From a candidate division BRC1 bacterium HGW-BRC1-1 (GTDB lineage: Bacteria > Sumerlaeota > Sumerlaeia > Sumerlaeales > Sumerlaeaceae), in NCBI GenBank assembly GCA_002842095.1, contig PHCB01000012.1:1-64000 (forward strand): 64,000 nt of DNA. Direction: 5' to 3'. The position numbers were made by a program, and so were the translations under genes. Below are positions 10,348 through 21,581 of this stretch, piece after piece. The notes under the pieces are model-generated. The model was not told the DNA's origin. It made no database searches and was given only the letters and a program-made list of their open reading frames with translations. Numbering within the stretch: the first letter of the stretch is position 1; every line of letters begins with the position of its first letter.

Positions 10348-11508
10348 ATGAATACCTCTCCAGCCCTTCGCATTCTCCATCTCGTGGCCACATACCGTTG
10401 GACCGGTGTCGCCGAGCCCGCCACAAGCCTTGCGCTGCACCAGTTGCGCGCCAGCTGCATGGTGGAGATGGCTGCCCTGTGGGGATTTTCGTTTGAGCAA
10501 GTTCTCCAACAACGCGAAGTACCGATGGCCCGCGACCTCATCATCGAGCGACACATCAATCCCATCAGCGAATGGGCCGACATTCGGAAATTGCGCGTAT
10601 ATCTCGAAGAGCATCATTTCGACATCGTCCATTGTCATCTGATCCACGACCACTGGGTGGCCGCCATGGCCATCCGCGGCATGGCCCCCGACAAACGTCC
10701 CCGTCTCATTCGCACGGTTCATCGTTTTGAAAAGATGCGACGTGACCCGTTCCACCACATCCTCTTCGAGCGCATGACAGATCTGGTAATCACAGTGAGC
10801 GAGGCCCAGAAAAAAATTATTGAAACGGCCCTCCCTAAATTGAGTGAACGCCTGCGCGTTATCCATGGCGGCGTCGATCCCGAGCGGTATCGTCCCGACC
10901 TCGACGGCGCATCCGCAGTGCGTGCCGACATGGGCGAAAAGCCCGCGACCCAGGTGGCCGCCATCGTTGCGCACCTCGGCTACAAGCGCGGCCACCACTG
11001 GTTGCTGAAAGCCGCACCCGCAGCGATGGCCAAACTCCCCCACGCAACCATCTGGATAGTCGGCAGCGGCGAGATCGGCGAGGACCTGCGCAAAGAATTG
11101 CGCGACGAACGCTACCGGAAGCAGGTCGTAATGGCCGGTTATCGGAAGGATGACCTCCCTGAATTGTATGCTACCATCAATGTCGGATTACTTCTCGCAT
11201 TGGGCAGCGAAGGAAGCGCACGGGCCGCGCTGGAATGCATGGCCGCCGGACACCCCGTGATCGCAGTAGCCAAAGGCGCGCTTCTGGACACCATCACCCA
11301 CGGCCACGATGGTTTACTCGTGCCCGAAAACGATGTGGAAGCGCTGACCCGCGCGCTCATCGATTTGCTGGGCGACCCAGAGAAATCCAGGCAGATGGGC
11401 CTGAATGCCCGACAAACAATCCTCGCGCGTTTCACCGAGGAACACCGGGCCGAGAAGACCCTGCAGGCGTATCGCGAAATCCTCGCTGCTCCACGGGCGA
11501 AAAGTTGA
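10348..11508 (+). CDS. GT4-family glycosyltransferase
   Basis: Cytoplasmic or membrane-peripheral GT-B glycosyltransferase of 386 residues. The N-terminal Rossmann half begins 'RILHLVATYRWTGVAEP' and includes 'FDIVHCHLIHDHW'. The C-terminal donor-binding half carries the family E-x7-E element in 'EGSARAALECMAAGHPV' and ends with 'GHDGLLVPENDVEAL'. The donor and acceptor sugars cannot be read from sequence; lipid A, glycolipid or surface polysaccharide roles are all possible. It diverges from the C25 peptidase gene and lies 31 bases before the glycerophosphodiesterase gene, probably as one transcript. Confidence 0.88.
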   Translation: MNTSPALRILHLVATYRWTGVAEPATSLALHQLRASCMVEMAALWGFSFEQVLQQREVPMARDLIIERHINPISEWADIRKLRVYLEEHHFDIVHCHLIHDHWVAAMAIRGMAPDKRPRLIRTVHRFEKMRRDPFHHILFERMTDLVITVSEAQKKIIETALPKLSERLRVIHGGVDPERYRPDLDGASAVRADMGEKPATQVAAIVAHLGYKRGHHWLLKAAPAAMAKLPHATIWIVGSGEIGEDLRKELRDERYRKQVVMAGYRKDDLPELYATINVGLLLALGSEGSARAALECMAAGHPVIAVAKGALLDTITHGHDGLLVPENDVEALTRALIDLLGDPEKSRQMGLNARQTILARFTEEHRAEKTLQAYREILAAPRAKS

Positions 11509-11539
11509 AATTTATGATAAAACACTCGAAAGGCACACC

Positions 11540-12379
11540 ATGCACTTCTCTCTCACTCACCTCGCAGCAGGCGTTGCGGTGGCTCTCCTGATGACCGCCG
11601 CCAATGAAACTCAAGCCGCCGGTCCTCCGCTCGTTGTCGCTCACCGCGGCTTCTCCTATGTCGCTCCCGAAAACACTCTCGTGGCCATGCGCGAAGGCTG
11701 GAAAAGCGGCGCATACGGCGTCGAACTCGACGTACACATGACTGGCGACGGTCAGGTCATCGTCATCCACGACGATACCACCTCGCGCACCACCGGCGTG
11801 GATCTGCCCGTTTCCGCCACGAAAACAGCCGACCTGCAAAAGCTCGATGCCGGCACGTGGAAGAACCCGAAATACAAGGGCGAGAAGCTGCCCCTGCTGA
11901 AAGATGTCCTCGCGGAAATGCCGGAAGACGGTCACATCTTCATCGAAATCAAAAGCGGCCCCGAGACGGTGCAACCGGTAAAGAAGATCGTGGAATCGGG
12001 CCCCTGGGAAAAACGCGTCACGATCATCGGCTTCGGTTTAACAACCATGGCCGATGCCAAGAAGGCGATGCCCGAGCGTCAGGTGTATTGGCTGCGCGGC
12101 GCGGATAAAGATAAGAAAACCGGCGAGTACATCCCGCGGGGCAAAGACATCATCGAGCCGGCAGTGGCCAACGGCCTCGACGGGCTGGACGTAAGCTGGG
12201 CGGGCATCACCCCCGAATTTATCAAAGAAGCCAAAGCCGCAGGCTTGAGCGTTCATGCGTGGACGGTGGACTACGACAAAGAAGTCAACCGCCTCATAGA
12301 AGCCGGCGTCGACAGCATCACAACAAACCGGCCAGACGTGGTGCTGGAGTTAGTAAACAAAGCCACCGCAGCAGAATGA
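11540..12379 (+). CDS. Exported glycerophosphodiester phosphodiesterase
   Basis: A 279-residue GDPD-family hydrolase that splits glycerophosphodiesters into glycerol-3-phosphate and an alcohol. The start at 11540 gives a signal peptide (MHFSLTHLAAGVAVALLM..., cleavage near TQAAG) and has AAAGG upstream. Active-site elements in order are 'AHRGFSYVAPENT' (His-Arg and the PENT motif), 'VELDVHMTGDGQVIVIHDD' (Glu-x-Asp metal ligands, catalytic His) and 'FIEIKSG'. The C-terminal barrel strand 'SVHAWTVD' is also typical. Its TIM barrel is complete and of usual length. Position behind the GT4 gene suggests phospholipid or glycolipid turnover. A strong terminator follows. Confidence 0.92.
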   Translation: MHFSLTHLAAGVAVALLMTAANETQAAGPPLVVAHRGFSYVAPENTLVAMREGWKSGAYGVELDVHMTGDGQVIVIHDDTTSRTTGVDLPVSATKTADLQKLDAGTWKNPKYKGEKLPLLKDVLAEMPEDGHIFIEIKSGPETVQPVKKIVESGPWEKRVTIIGFGLTTMADAKKAMPERQVYWLRGADKDKKTGEYIPRGKDIIEPAVANGLDGLDVSWAGITPEFIKEAKAAGLSVHAWTVDYDKEVNRLIEAGVDSITTNRPDVVLELVNKATAAE

Positions 12380-12413
12380 TCTGATCGGCAAACAGGTTTC
12401 AGAGGTAACCCCA

Positions 12414-12443
12414 AGGGCAGGCCCCCAAGCCTGCTCTTTTTTT
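12414..12443 (+). terminator. Rho-independent terminator of the GT4-GDPD unit
   Basis: agggcaggc (12414-12422) pairs with gcctgctct (12429-12437, one G-T pair) over a 6-base loop, followed by a T7 run. It lies 35 bases after the GDPD stop on the plus strand. Confidence 0.85.
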
Positions 12444-12444
12444 A

Positions 12445-12476
12445 TGCGGGACCGGCACCTTCGCCGGTCGCCACCG
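12445..12476. repeat. REP-like hairpin, copy 1
   Basis: The block around gggaccggcaccttcgccgg forms a hairpin (gaccggc with gccggtc). A similar block lies at 43229-43257 behind another plus-strand terminator. Two copies in one window hint at a dispersed palindromic repeat; evidence is thin. Confidence 0.35.
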
Positions 12477-12514
12477 GATGAACTACGGCCAGAAAACGGT
12501 TTCTCCGGCCCCAA

Positions 12515-14440
12515 TCAATCTTCCAGCTTCACCCCATCGGGAATAACCTCGTCCAATTCCACACGCGGGATGGCGCCTTCGCGCAGGACCTGCCATTTGC
12601 TGTCGAGCACCGACACCACCGTGGGGGCAGGCAGTTTGCCCGCTTGCCCGGCGTCGACGATCAAGCCTATTCCCACGGGATACGACTCCCCGACCTGCTG
12701 GGCTGTGACCGCCGGTTCGCCTGTTGTCAGGTCGGCGGTAACAGCCGCGAGGGGGCGCCCGATAAGGCTCAACAGCGCCAGCGCTAGATAGTTATCCGGG
12801 ATGCGTATACCCAGCGTGGAGTCGCGCGATACGCCGGGAAAACTCCGCGGGTGGCGCTCCATGACCACGGTCAGCGGACCCGGCCAGAACCGCTCGGTCA
12901 GGTGCATCAACTGCGGCGTGAAACCGCGCACCATGTGACGCAGTTGTTTGGTGGAGTGAACAAGCACCCCCACGGGGGCACCGGGGTCGCGATCCGTGAG
13001 CGTGAACAACCGCCGGATGGCATCGCGGTTCGTGGAGTCCACGGCCAGCATGTAACTCGTCTCGGTGGGCAGCGCCACGATGCGCCCCTCGAGCAGCGCG
13101 CCCATGGCCACCTCCAGCACATCGAGCTGCGGATTTTGTGCATCCGTCACAACCCGCTGCGGCGCGTCTTCGTCCAGCGGTTGCAGACGCTCCAGCGGCG
13201 GCTCAAGCTCCGTTGGCCGGGGCGGCACGGAAGTCGCCTCGACCTCCGCCGATGCACCCTCCGCCGTCAACCCGCCGCCCAGCTTTTCGCGCAACATCGC
13301 CTCGGTGCGTGTGAGCTGTTCCTCGTCGTATTCCGTCGGGGGTTCCGGCTGGTTCGAAACCGGCTCGGCTTCCTCCGCCTCGTGGATTTCATCCGGCAAA
13401 CGGCCATCGCGCACCAATGCCTCCAGTGCATGGGCCTGAATCCCATGAGCACTTAAAAGCGCCCCACCGCGATCGTCCACTGCGCGCAACATCGATGACA
13501 GCAAATCCGTCGTGGTCACCCATCGGCGTCCTGCGTTTCGTGCCGAATCCTTCGCGCGTTTCAACATTTCCTCGGCCCCATCGCCCAATGCCAGAACGCC
13601 ACCGCTGGAGGTTCGACGCGCGGGCAACATGCGCTCCACCTGTTCCAGCATCAACGCCGGCTTCACCCCCATTTCGCGGAGTGCCGTATAAGCGGCCGTG
13701 ATCGGGGATTTCAAAATTCCGCCCAGAAAATGGATCGCACCTACTTCCATGCCCTCGCGCGATTGTGCCAACTCTCGCGCCGCGCCGAACACCGCCTGCG
13801 CCGAGGGGGTGTAGCGCAGTGACTGCGGGAGTGTCGGTTTTTGCTCGTGCGCCGCCGAGTTTTTATCTTTCTCCGCAGTCGCACCACTCCCCTTGCGGGA
13901 GCGCTTCCGCGACGCTGAGTTCTGCGCAAACTCGCGCTCAAGACGCGCAAGTTCGGCCATGTCGGCGTCGTCATTACTTGCCGATTCTTTGGGCACCGAC
14001 ACCTTAATTTCTTTCCGTGACGTCGGGCTTTTTTTTGCTGCGGAAGGTTCAACTTCTCGCCCGTCCTCCGCACCCATCTGCGCACCCCGGGCCTTGCGCC
14101 ATGCAACCAGACGGTCGGCAAGATCCGGATCGGCCATTGCGAGAATTCGCAACGCCCGCATCGCAGCGACTTCCACCGCAGCATCCGCCTCCACCACCGG
14201 AGCAGCCGAGAACGCTTCCGCCATGACGGCGGCCACGGGCGATGCACCCACCGTCACAATCACTTTTGCGCCGCTCTGTTCCAGCTCGCGCAACCGCGCT
14301 CGCCAGGCCTCCGGTGGAAAGAGCGCGTTGACCACCGCTGTTTCGTGCCCCACCTGCATCGAATTCACCAATTCCAAAGCAGTCTTCAAAGAGGCCGTTG
14401 CGCCCCCCTCAGCCATCAGGAATCCTATTTTCAATTTCAT
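12515..14440 (-). CDS. Three-part fusion: PurE-like, double Clp_N-like and YrdC/Sua5-like domains
   Basis: A 641-residue protein I cannot match to a known full-length architecture. Residues 1-120 resemble the C-terminal part of AIR carboxylase PurE ('ALRILAMADPDLADRLVAWR') but lack its GSxSD phosphate motif. A charged Ser/Lys linker follows to about 205. Residues 208-272 and 284-345 look like two Clp_N repeats ('YTPSAQAVFGAAREL', 'HFLGGILKS'). After an acidic linker, residues 437-641 form a YrdC/Sua5 (threonylcarbamoyl-AMP synthase) domain with 'ALPTETSYML', 'FWPGPLT' and 'LGIRIPDN'. At the conserved K-x-R and S-x-N positions it has T482-D-R484 and T568-A-D570, so normal activity for tRNA t6A is doubtful. 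Start at 14440 from the PurE-like beginning; ribosome binding site weak. It stands alone between terminators and rpoD. Confidence 0.8.
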   Translation of the reverse strand: MKLKIGFLMAEGGATASLKTALELVNSMQVGHETAVVNALFPPEAWRARLRELEQSGAKVIVTVGASPVAAVMAEAFSAAPVVEADAAVEVAAMRALRILAMADPDLADRLVAWRKARGAQMGAEDGREVEPSAAKKSPTSRKEIKVSVPKESASNDDADMAELARLEREFAQNSASRKRSRKGSGATAEKDKNSAAHEQKPTLPQSLRYTPSAQAVFGAARELAQSREGMEVGAIHFLGGILKSPITAAYTALREMGVKPALMLEQVERMLPARRTSSGGVLALGDGAEEMLKRAKDSARNAGRRWVTTTDLLSSMLRAVDDRGGALLSAHGIQAHALEALVRDGRLPDEIHEAEEAEPVSNQPEPPTEYDEEQLTRTEAMLREKLGGGLTAEGASAEVEATSVPPRPTELEPPLERLQPLDEDAPQRVVTDAQNPQLDVLEVAMGALLEGRIVALPTETSYMLAVDSTNRDAIRRLFTLTDRDPGAPVGVLVHSTKQLRHMVRGFTPQLMHLTERFWPGPLTVVMERHPRSFPGVSRDSTLGIRIPDNYLALALLSLIGRPLAAVTADLTTGEPAVTAQQVGESYPVGIGLIVDAGQAGKLPAPTVVSVLDSKWQVLREGAIPRVELDEVIPDGVKLED

Positions 14441-14937
14441 GTCCGCCACCGTGCGATGTCTTGCTGATTGGTGCAAATAATAGTTACACCAGACACAAAT
14501 TCCACTTGCATGCGCCAATACATTGCACCGGCCCATTGTAGGGTTTCCGTGAATACACGCGCATTTTGCATTGTTTGAAAGTGGCGTAACCGGAACCGAT
14601 CTCAACACCGGAGCCGGACAAGCGGTGTCGCCCCGCGCAGGGGTTTCTTACACAAATATGCGCGGGATGACGAACATAATAATCTGGGAAGGAAGCTTCG
14701 AGAGAAGAGCCCGACTGACCGCTCAAGACAACCCATAACGGCCACGCCCCCACATTCTTCCACTGGTTCCCGGCTCGCGACGCTTTGTGCGCCCAATGCC
14801 CCCGAAATCATGAAGACGGTGAAACCCTTCACCACTATCCGGCGAAAATGCCCCACGGAATCTTGAACAACATGTCATCGGCGCCATGACTCCCTCGGAA
14901 CGGACGTCTCGGTTGAGGAAGGGTTTGGGGAAGGCTT
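14441..14937. other. Intergenic region between the YrdC fusion gene and rpoD
   Basis: About 500 bases without a supportable gene, separating divergent transcripts, so both promoters must lie here. Near the fusion gene, tggtg at 14469-14473 and cacca at 14487-14491 flank an A+T-rich core (aaataatagtta) and could be an operator or a -10 element. I find no convincing -35/-10 pair for rpoD and no tRNA or other RNA gene by eye. Confidence 0.5.
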
Positions 14938-16734
<1,797 letters not shown>

Positions 16735-16760
16735 CTCTCCCGGCGCATCAGGGTGTGCTA

Positions 16761-16830
16761 AAAAAAGACCCCCGCGAAGGAGGCGATCGGATGAAAGTCC
16801 GGAAGCCCACCATCGCGGGGGATTTTTTAT
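16761..16830. terminator. Bidirectional terminator between rpoD and pnp
   Basis: cccccgcga (16769-16777) pairs with tcgcggggg (16813-16821) across a 35-base loop. A-rich aaaaaag precedes it and attttttatttt follows, so it can stop transcripts arriving from both rpoD (plus) and pnp (minus). Confidence 0.85.
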
Positions 16831-16859
16831 TTTCTGAACCCTCTCGTCGAGAGGATCAA

Positions 16860-16910
16860 CGTTTCCGGCCACCCGCCCGATGTCACCATCGGGCGAGGGC
16901 CGCGGAAACG
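16860..16910 (-). other. Stable stem-loop at the 3' end of pnp
   Basis: cgtttcc and ggaaacg form the base and gcccgatg/catcgggc the top of a long hairpin starting 8 bases after the pnp stop. No U-tract follows directly; the shared terminator lies further on. It may protect the 3' end of the mRNA or be a processing site. Confidence 0.55.
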
Positions 16911-16917
16911 TGCGGGG

Positions 16918-19437
16918 TTACTTGTTGAATTCGTCCTCGACTTCGTTCTTCCAGGGACGCTCGGCGGGCTCAGTCGACGGCCGCTCATTGCGGTCACCGG
17001 ACAGGATGCGGGGCGTATCGCCCGAAGCCTGATCGCCAGAATGATCCGAGACTTCAGGGGCCGGGCTGGGATTCGGTGAAGCTTCGTTGGAAACGCCGGG
17101 CTCACCGCCACGGTCGCTGCCACTACGGCCTCCACGGTCGCTTCTCTCGCCGCCACGACCACCACGGTCGCTACCGCCGCCACGGGAGCCGCCACGGCCA
17201 CCACGATCGCCGCCACGGCCACCACGATCACCACCACGATCACGGTCGCGGTCACGTCCACCACGTCCACCGCGATCACCACGGTCGCCCTGGTCACTGC
17301 TGCCGCCGCCGCCTTCTTCCTCGCCCTGCTTCGTGGCGGGGTACATGGCCTGCTTGCGCGACAACCGGATTTTGCCCTTCTCGTCGATGCCGATGACTTT
17401 CACCATCAATTCGTCGCCGAGGCGGCAAACGTCTTCCACGCGCTCCACACGGCGGGGCTCAAGCTCGCTGATGTGCACGAGGCCGTCCCTGCCCGGGAGA
17501 ATCTCCACGAAGGCACCGAACTCGGCAATGCGTGTAACCTTGCCCGTGTAAATGGCGCCCATGTCGGCTTCCGCCGTCAGGTCCTGAATCCACTTGATGG
17601 CGCGGGCCATGGCTTCGCCGTCGGCTGAGGCGATAAACACCTGACCGTTGTCGTTGATGTCAATCTTCGCGCCGGTCTTGGCCACGATCTCCTTGATGAC
17701 CTTGCCGCCCGAACCGATGACGTCTTTGATCTTCTCGGGGTTGATGGTGATCATCTCGATGCGCGGTGCATAGGGCTTCAGTTCCGAGCGGGACTCCGGC
17801 AGCGCCTCGAGCATCTTACCGAGAATATGCTGACGGCCTTCCTTGGCCTGATGCAGAGCCTTTTCCATAATCTCGAAGGTGATGCCCTCGATCTTGATGT
17901 CCATCTGAAGGGCCGTGATACCGTCCTTCGTGCCGGCCACCTTGAAGTCCATGTCGCCGAGGTGATCTTCGAGGCCCATGATGTCGCTCAACACCGCGAA
18001 CTTCTCACCCTCGAGGATGAGGCCCATGGCGATGCCCGCAACGGGAGCCTTGATCGGCACGCCGCCGTCCATAAGCGCCAGGGTGCCACTGCAAACGCTG
18101 GCCATGGAGCTGGAACCGTTGGACTCCATGATCTCGCTAACGAGGCGGATCGTGTAGGGGAACGTTTCGTGATCAGGAATGATGGGCTTGATGGACCGCT
18201 GCGCCAAATGGCCATGGCCAATCTCGCGACGGCCGGGGCCGCTGATGCGGCGGCACTCGCCCACGCTGAACGACGGGAAGTTGTAGTGCAGGTAGAAGTT
18301 ACGCTCGTCGGTCGATTCCAGATAGTCGACGTTCTGCGTATCGTCGCCGGTGCCAAGCGTCAGCACACCCAGCGATTGGGTTTGGCCGCGCGTGAACAAC
18401 GACGAACCGTGGACGCGGGGCAGAACGCTGGTCTCGATCCAGATGGGGCGAACTTCCGTCAGCTTGCGGCCATCGGCGCGCACGCCCTTCTCCAGAACGC
18501 TCTCGCGCATGCTCTGGGAGTATTCGTCCTCCCACACCTTCTTAACCACGTCTGCGGCATCCGGATATGCGTCCGTCAGCGCAGCGGTGATTTCCGCACG
18601 CGCTGTGTCCAGAGCGGTTTGACGCTCCTGCTTATCGAACAAATCGTTGATCTTCGCGAAGTGGGGCTTGGCCAGATCGCGAATCTTGGAGACCAGCTCT
18701 TCGTTGCGCTCGGGCGCGACGAAGACGAACTTCTCCTTGCCCACCTTCTCACGGAGTTCTTCTTGCAGCTTGCAGATTTTCGCAACGGCTTCGTGGCCGA
18801 AACGCAACGCCGCGAGCATCTGCTCTTCGGTCAGCATATCGGCGCCACTCTCCACCATGGTGATGGCCTTCTGCGTGCCCGCCACCACCAACTCCAGCTT
18901 GCTGGTTTCGAGCTGATCGGTCGTGGGGTTGAGAATGTAATCGGTGCCGTCGAAGCCGACGCGCACGCCCGCCACCGGTGTGTTGAAGGGGATGTCAGAA
19001 ATATAAAGCGCCGTGCTGGCTGCACACAGGGCCACGATGTCGCCCGAGTACTTGCCGTCGTAAGACAGCACGTTGATGTAAACCTGAACCTCCTGCTTGA
19101 ACCCTTTGGGGAAGAGCGGACGCAGGGGGCGATCGATGAGGCGGGCGCGAAGGATTTCGTCCTCCGTGGGGCGACCTTCACGCTTGAAATAGCCACCGGG
19201 AATGCGGCCAGCCGCGTAAAGCTTCTCGCGGAAATCAACCGTCAGCGGGAAAAAGTCCAGCGGCTCGGGGCGCGGCCCCGCCATCACTACGGAGGCGAGA
19301 ACAACGGTGCCTCCCATTTGGGCCCATACGGAGCCATTCGCCTGGCGGGCCACTTTGCCCGTGCTCAGGATTAATTCTTCGGCGCCGAATGAGGCGCGCA
19401 CCTCGGTTGCTTGGGGACTGTTGTCTGTCATGACCAC
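16918..19437 (-). CDS. pnp: Polyribonucleotide nucleotidyltransferase with RGG-rich tail
   Basis: PNPase, the phosphorolytic 3'-5' exoribonuclease, about 839 residues. Two RNase PH domains come first ('[20 protein letters not shown]', later '[20 protein letters not shown]' and '[13 protein letters not shown]'), then KH ('[17 protein letters not shown]') and S1 ('[18 protein letters not shown]'). The last 135 residues are unusual: many RGG/DRGG repeats (about 17080-17320) followed by an acidic-polar end, likely disordered and RNA-binding. GTG at 19437 has AAGGA five bases upstream; ATG at 19431 is the alternative. rpsO, which precedes pnp in many bacteria, is missing. Upstream is a long gap with an 11-bp repeat. 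Confidence 0.96.
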   Translation of the reverse strand: MVMTDNSPQATEVRASFGAEELILSTGKVARQANGSVWAQMGGTVVLASVVMAGPRPEPLDFFPLTVDFREKLYAAGRIPGGYFKREGRPTEDEILRARLIDRPLRPLFPKGFKQEVQVYINVLSYDGKYSGDIVALCAASTALYISDIPFNTPVAGVRVGFDGTDYILNPTTDQLETSKLELVVAGTQKAITMVESGADMLTEEQMLAALRFGHEAVAKICKLQEELREKVGKEKFVFVAPERNEELVSKIRDLAKPHFAKINDLFDKQERQTALDTARAEITAALTDAYPDAADVVKKVWEDEYSQSMRESVLEKGVRADGRKLTEVRPIWIETSVLPRVHGSSLFTRGQTQSLGVLTLGTGDDTQNVDYLESTDERNFYLHYNFPSFSVGECRRISGPGRREIGHGHLAQRSIKPIIPDHETFPYTIRLVSEIMESNGSSSMASVCSGTLALMDGGVPIKAPVAGIAMGLILEGEKFAVLSDIMGLEDHLGDMDFKVAGTKDGITALQMDIKIEGITFEIMEKALHQAKEGRQHILGKMLEALPESRSELKPYAPRIEMITINPEKIKDVIGSGGKVIKEIVAKTGAKIDINDNGQVFIASADGEAMARAIKWIQDLTAEADMGAIYTGKVTRIAEFGAFVEILPGRDGLVHISELEPRRVERVEDVCRLGDELMVKVIGIDEKGKIRLSRKQAMYPATKQGEEEGGGGSSDQGDRGDRGGRGGRDRDRDRGGDRGGRGGDRGGRGGSRGGGSDRGGRGGERSDRGGRSGSDRGGEPGVSNEASPNPSPAPEVSDHSGDQASGDTPRILSGDRNERPSTEPAERPWKNEVEDEFNK

Positions 19438-20215
19438 TTGAATCCTTTCGTGTGGCCACGGGTCTCATTGAGGAGCCGCTTCCCCTCCCCCAGAAGGGCA
19501 AGGCAAGCAGCCATATACATAGGCGAAGACAGAAAGGGAACGGTCGGGGTTTTAAACTCCGGCAGAACCGCAGCGGCCCACTTCGCGCCGTTTCTGCCGA
19601 TCCTTAAAAACCCGATCGCCGCCTGCCTCTCAGGCAGGAGAATTCCCTTATTGCCGCGACTCCCCCGTGGAAGCCGTGACCTCTCATTTCTTTCGATTTG
19701 TGGGCTGCATCAAAGCTGGGACATAAACACCATGATGCAACCCAGCATAACGTACACGCCCTCCCGCCCCTCATTCCCCACTATAATAAAGCACTTCTGC
19801 CCGGTTGGCCATGGTAGAGCCTGACCAGCGCTCCGAAGCCAGCCACCCCAAACCCGCCAGAGAGTTTTCGATTCAAATGATTACAGACTCGTGGTGCGCT
19901 TGGATGTCGAATTGTGACCGCCCATCCCTGTGGTAGGTTGCTACCATGACCTCGCCCGTGCGCCCGATTCCACCGCCTCCCACTTGCCCACTTGCTGGCG
20001 GATGGCAACTCCGGTGCAACCGGTGTGCAACCGGTGTGCAAGCGGTGTGCAAGCAGTGCAACTAGCGCGCAATCGGCAAGCCATTATCCGCACAGAGCTC
20101 TGCCTCAGGCCTCCACGCGGCCTCCAGTTTTGCCCTGCACGCATAGTCGCCCCGAACCCAATGCTTCAACTATTTCCAGATTGCAGGATCCTTTAACACT
20201 TACATCAAAACCGGT
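19438..20215. other. Long intergenic region upstream of pnp
   Basis: Almost 780 bases without a gene that I can support. It should hold the pnp promoter and leader. cctgcc (19622-19627) and ggcagg (19633-19638) form a small hairpin. The distal part carries the 11-bp tandem repeat at 20009-20072. Open frames crossing it are low-complexity products of that repeat. No tRNA is visible. Confidence 0.5.
20009..20072. repeat. 11-bp tandem repeat (ccggtgtgcaa), about six units
   Basis: Two perfect units of ccggtgtgcaa at 20020-20030 and 20031-20041, a one-mismatch unit at 20042-20052, and weaker units on both sides (20009-20019, 20053-20061, 20062-20072). The same unit occurs three times at 48756-48788. 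An 11-bp period is close to one helical turn, as in iterons or operators. Confidence 0.75.
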
Positions 20216-21571
20216 CTAAGCGAAGATCGCAAAAAGAAGATAGGCATTCAAAACCACAATAACCGCCGCCACAAACCAGGCGACACCCTTCATCCATGCA
20301 CCATTGGCAAACTCCCCCATTTTTGCCTTTTCACTGGTGAACTGCACCAGCGGGATGACGGCGAAGCCCAGTTGCATGGAGAGAATCACCTGACTCAACA
20401 CCAGCAGTTTACCCACACCCCGCTCGCCGGCCACAACCGCCACCACAACAGCCGGCACGATGGCGATAAGACGCGTAACCAGCCGCCGCAACCAGGGTTT
20501 CAGCCGAATGTTAAGGAATCCCTCCATCACGATCTGGCCGGCCATGGTGCCCGTGAGTGTGGAGTTAACGCCCGACGCCAGTAGCGCCACCGCGAACAGG
20601 GTGCTGGCCAACCCCGCCCCCAGCGTGGGCGACAGGAGCTTGTAAGCATCCCCAATGTCGGCCACATTGCTGTGCTCCGTCCCGTGAAACGCCGCTGCAC
20701 TTACCACCAAAATAGCGCCGTTGATAAAAAACGCGAAAAGCAAAGCCACTGTGGAATCGATGGTCGCAAACCGGATGGCGGATCTCTTGCCGAGTTTGCT
20801 GACCTCGAACGCGCGTGTCTGCACGATGCTCGAATGCAGATATAAGTTGTGGGGCATAACCGTCGCGCCCATAATACCGATGGCGATATAGAGCATCAAC
20901 GGGTCGCTGACTATCCGGGGCGACGGGATCAGGCCGGCCCCCACCGCGATCCAATCCGGATGGGAGGCAATGAGTTCATAACAGAAACAACCACCGATGG
21001 TCAGGATCAGAGCCACCACGATCGCCTCGATCCACCGGAACCCGTGGTTTTGAAGAACAAGAATTATCAGAACATCGGCGGCAGTGAAGAGCACTCCCCA
21101 AACCAAGGGCAGGCCAAACAGAAGATTTAACGCGATGGCCGAGCCGATCACCTCCGCCAGGTCACAAGCGGCAATCGCTATCTCGCAAAGCACCCAGAGC
21201 ACCATGGCCACCGGTTTGGAATAATGGTCGCGACACGCCTGCGCCAGATCGCGCCCTGTTACGATGCCCAGCTTCAACGCGAGATGCTGCAGCAACATGG
21301 CCATGAAGTTGGAAATCAACACCACCGAGAGCAGCGTATAGCCGAACTTCGCGCCCCCCTCCAGGTCCGTGGCCCAGTTGCCCGGATCCATGTAGCCCAC
21401 CGCCACCAGCATCCCCGGCCCGGCAAAGGCCCACATCATTCTCCAGAAGCTCTGCCCTTTGGGCACGGGGATGGTGCGGAAGGATTCCGGGAGCGACGGA
21501 GAAGGGGCGTCTCGCAACCATCCCCCGGTTTCTTGTTCTTCCAGCGGGAGTGGTTCTGGTTGCGTTGTCAT
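20216..21571 (-). CDS. mntH: Nramp-family divalent metal (Mn2+) transporter
   Basis: Polytopic inner-membrane importer of about 451 residues with some 11 hydrophobic segments. It has both Nramp signatures: 'YMDPGNWATD' in TM1 and 'TVMPHNLYLHSS' in TM6, which form the metal site. The N-terminal tail of about 45 residues is Pro/Glu-rich and longer than usual. ATG at 21571 is preferred; a TTG lies one codon upstream. No clear ribosome binding site, so the leader may be very short. It is divergent from an MntR-type repressor gene across a 110-base gap, which supports Mn2+ as the substrate. Confidence 0.93.
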   Translation of the reverse strand: MTTQPEPLPLEEQETGGWLRDAPSPSLPESFRTIPVPKGQSFWRMMWAFAGPGMLVAVGYMDPGNWATDLEGGAKFGYTLLSVVLISNFMAMLLQHLALKLGIVTGRDLAQACRDHYSKPVAMVLWVLCEIAIAACDLAEVIGSAIALNLLFGLPLVWGVLFTAADVLIILVLQNHGFRWIEAIVVALILTIGGCFCYELIASHPDWIAVGAGLIPSPRIVSDPLMLYIAIGIMGATVMPHNLYLHSSIVQTRAFEVSKLGKRSAIRFATIDSTVALLFAFFINGAILVVSAAAFHGTEHSNVADIGDAYKLLSPTLGAGLASTLFAVALLASGVNSTLTGTMAGQIVMEGFLNIRLKPWLRRLVTRLIAIVPAVVVAVVAGERGVGKLLVLSQVILSMQLGFAVIPLVQFTSEKAKMGEFANGAWMKGVAWFVAAVIVVLNAYLLFAIFA

Positions 21572-21581
21572 CAATTTAACT

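Noticed and set aside
14441-14937. tRNA, tmRNA or other RNA gene in the gap before rpoD
   Set aside because: No T-arm consensus, no CCA end and no convincing cloverleaf by eye; a covariance-model search would be needed.
17827-19374. A 515-codon open frame antisense to pnp
   Set aside because: It mirrors the pnp frame, which has full PNPase motifs. Long antisense frames are expected in G+C-rich genes; the product is His/Ala/Arg-rich with no motif.
20009-20072. Possible CRISPR array
   Set aside because: The units are only 11 bases and directly adjoining with no spacers, and no cas gene is present.
19781-20144. Short open frames with Cys-Thr-Pro repeats upstream of pnp
   Set aside because: They arise from translating the 11-bp DNA repeat and lack ribosome binding sites.
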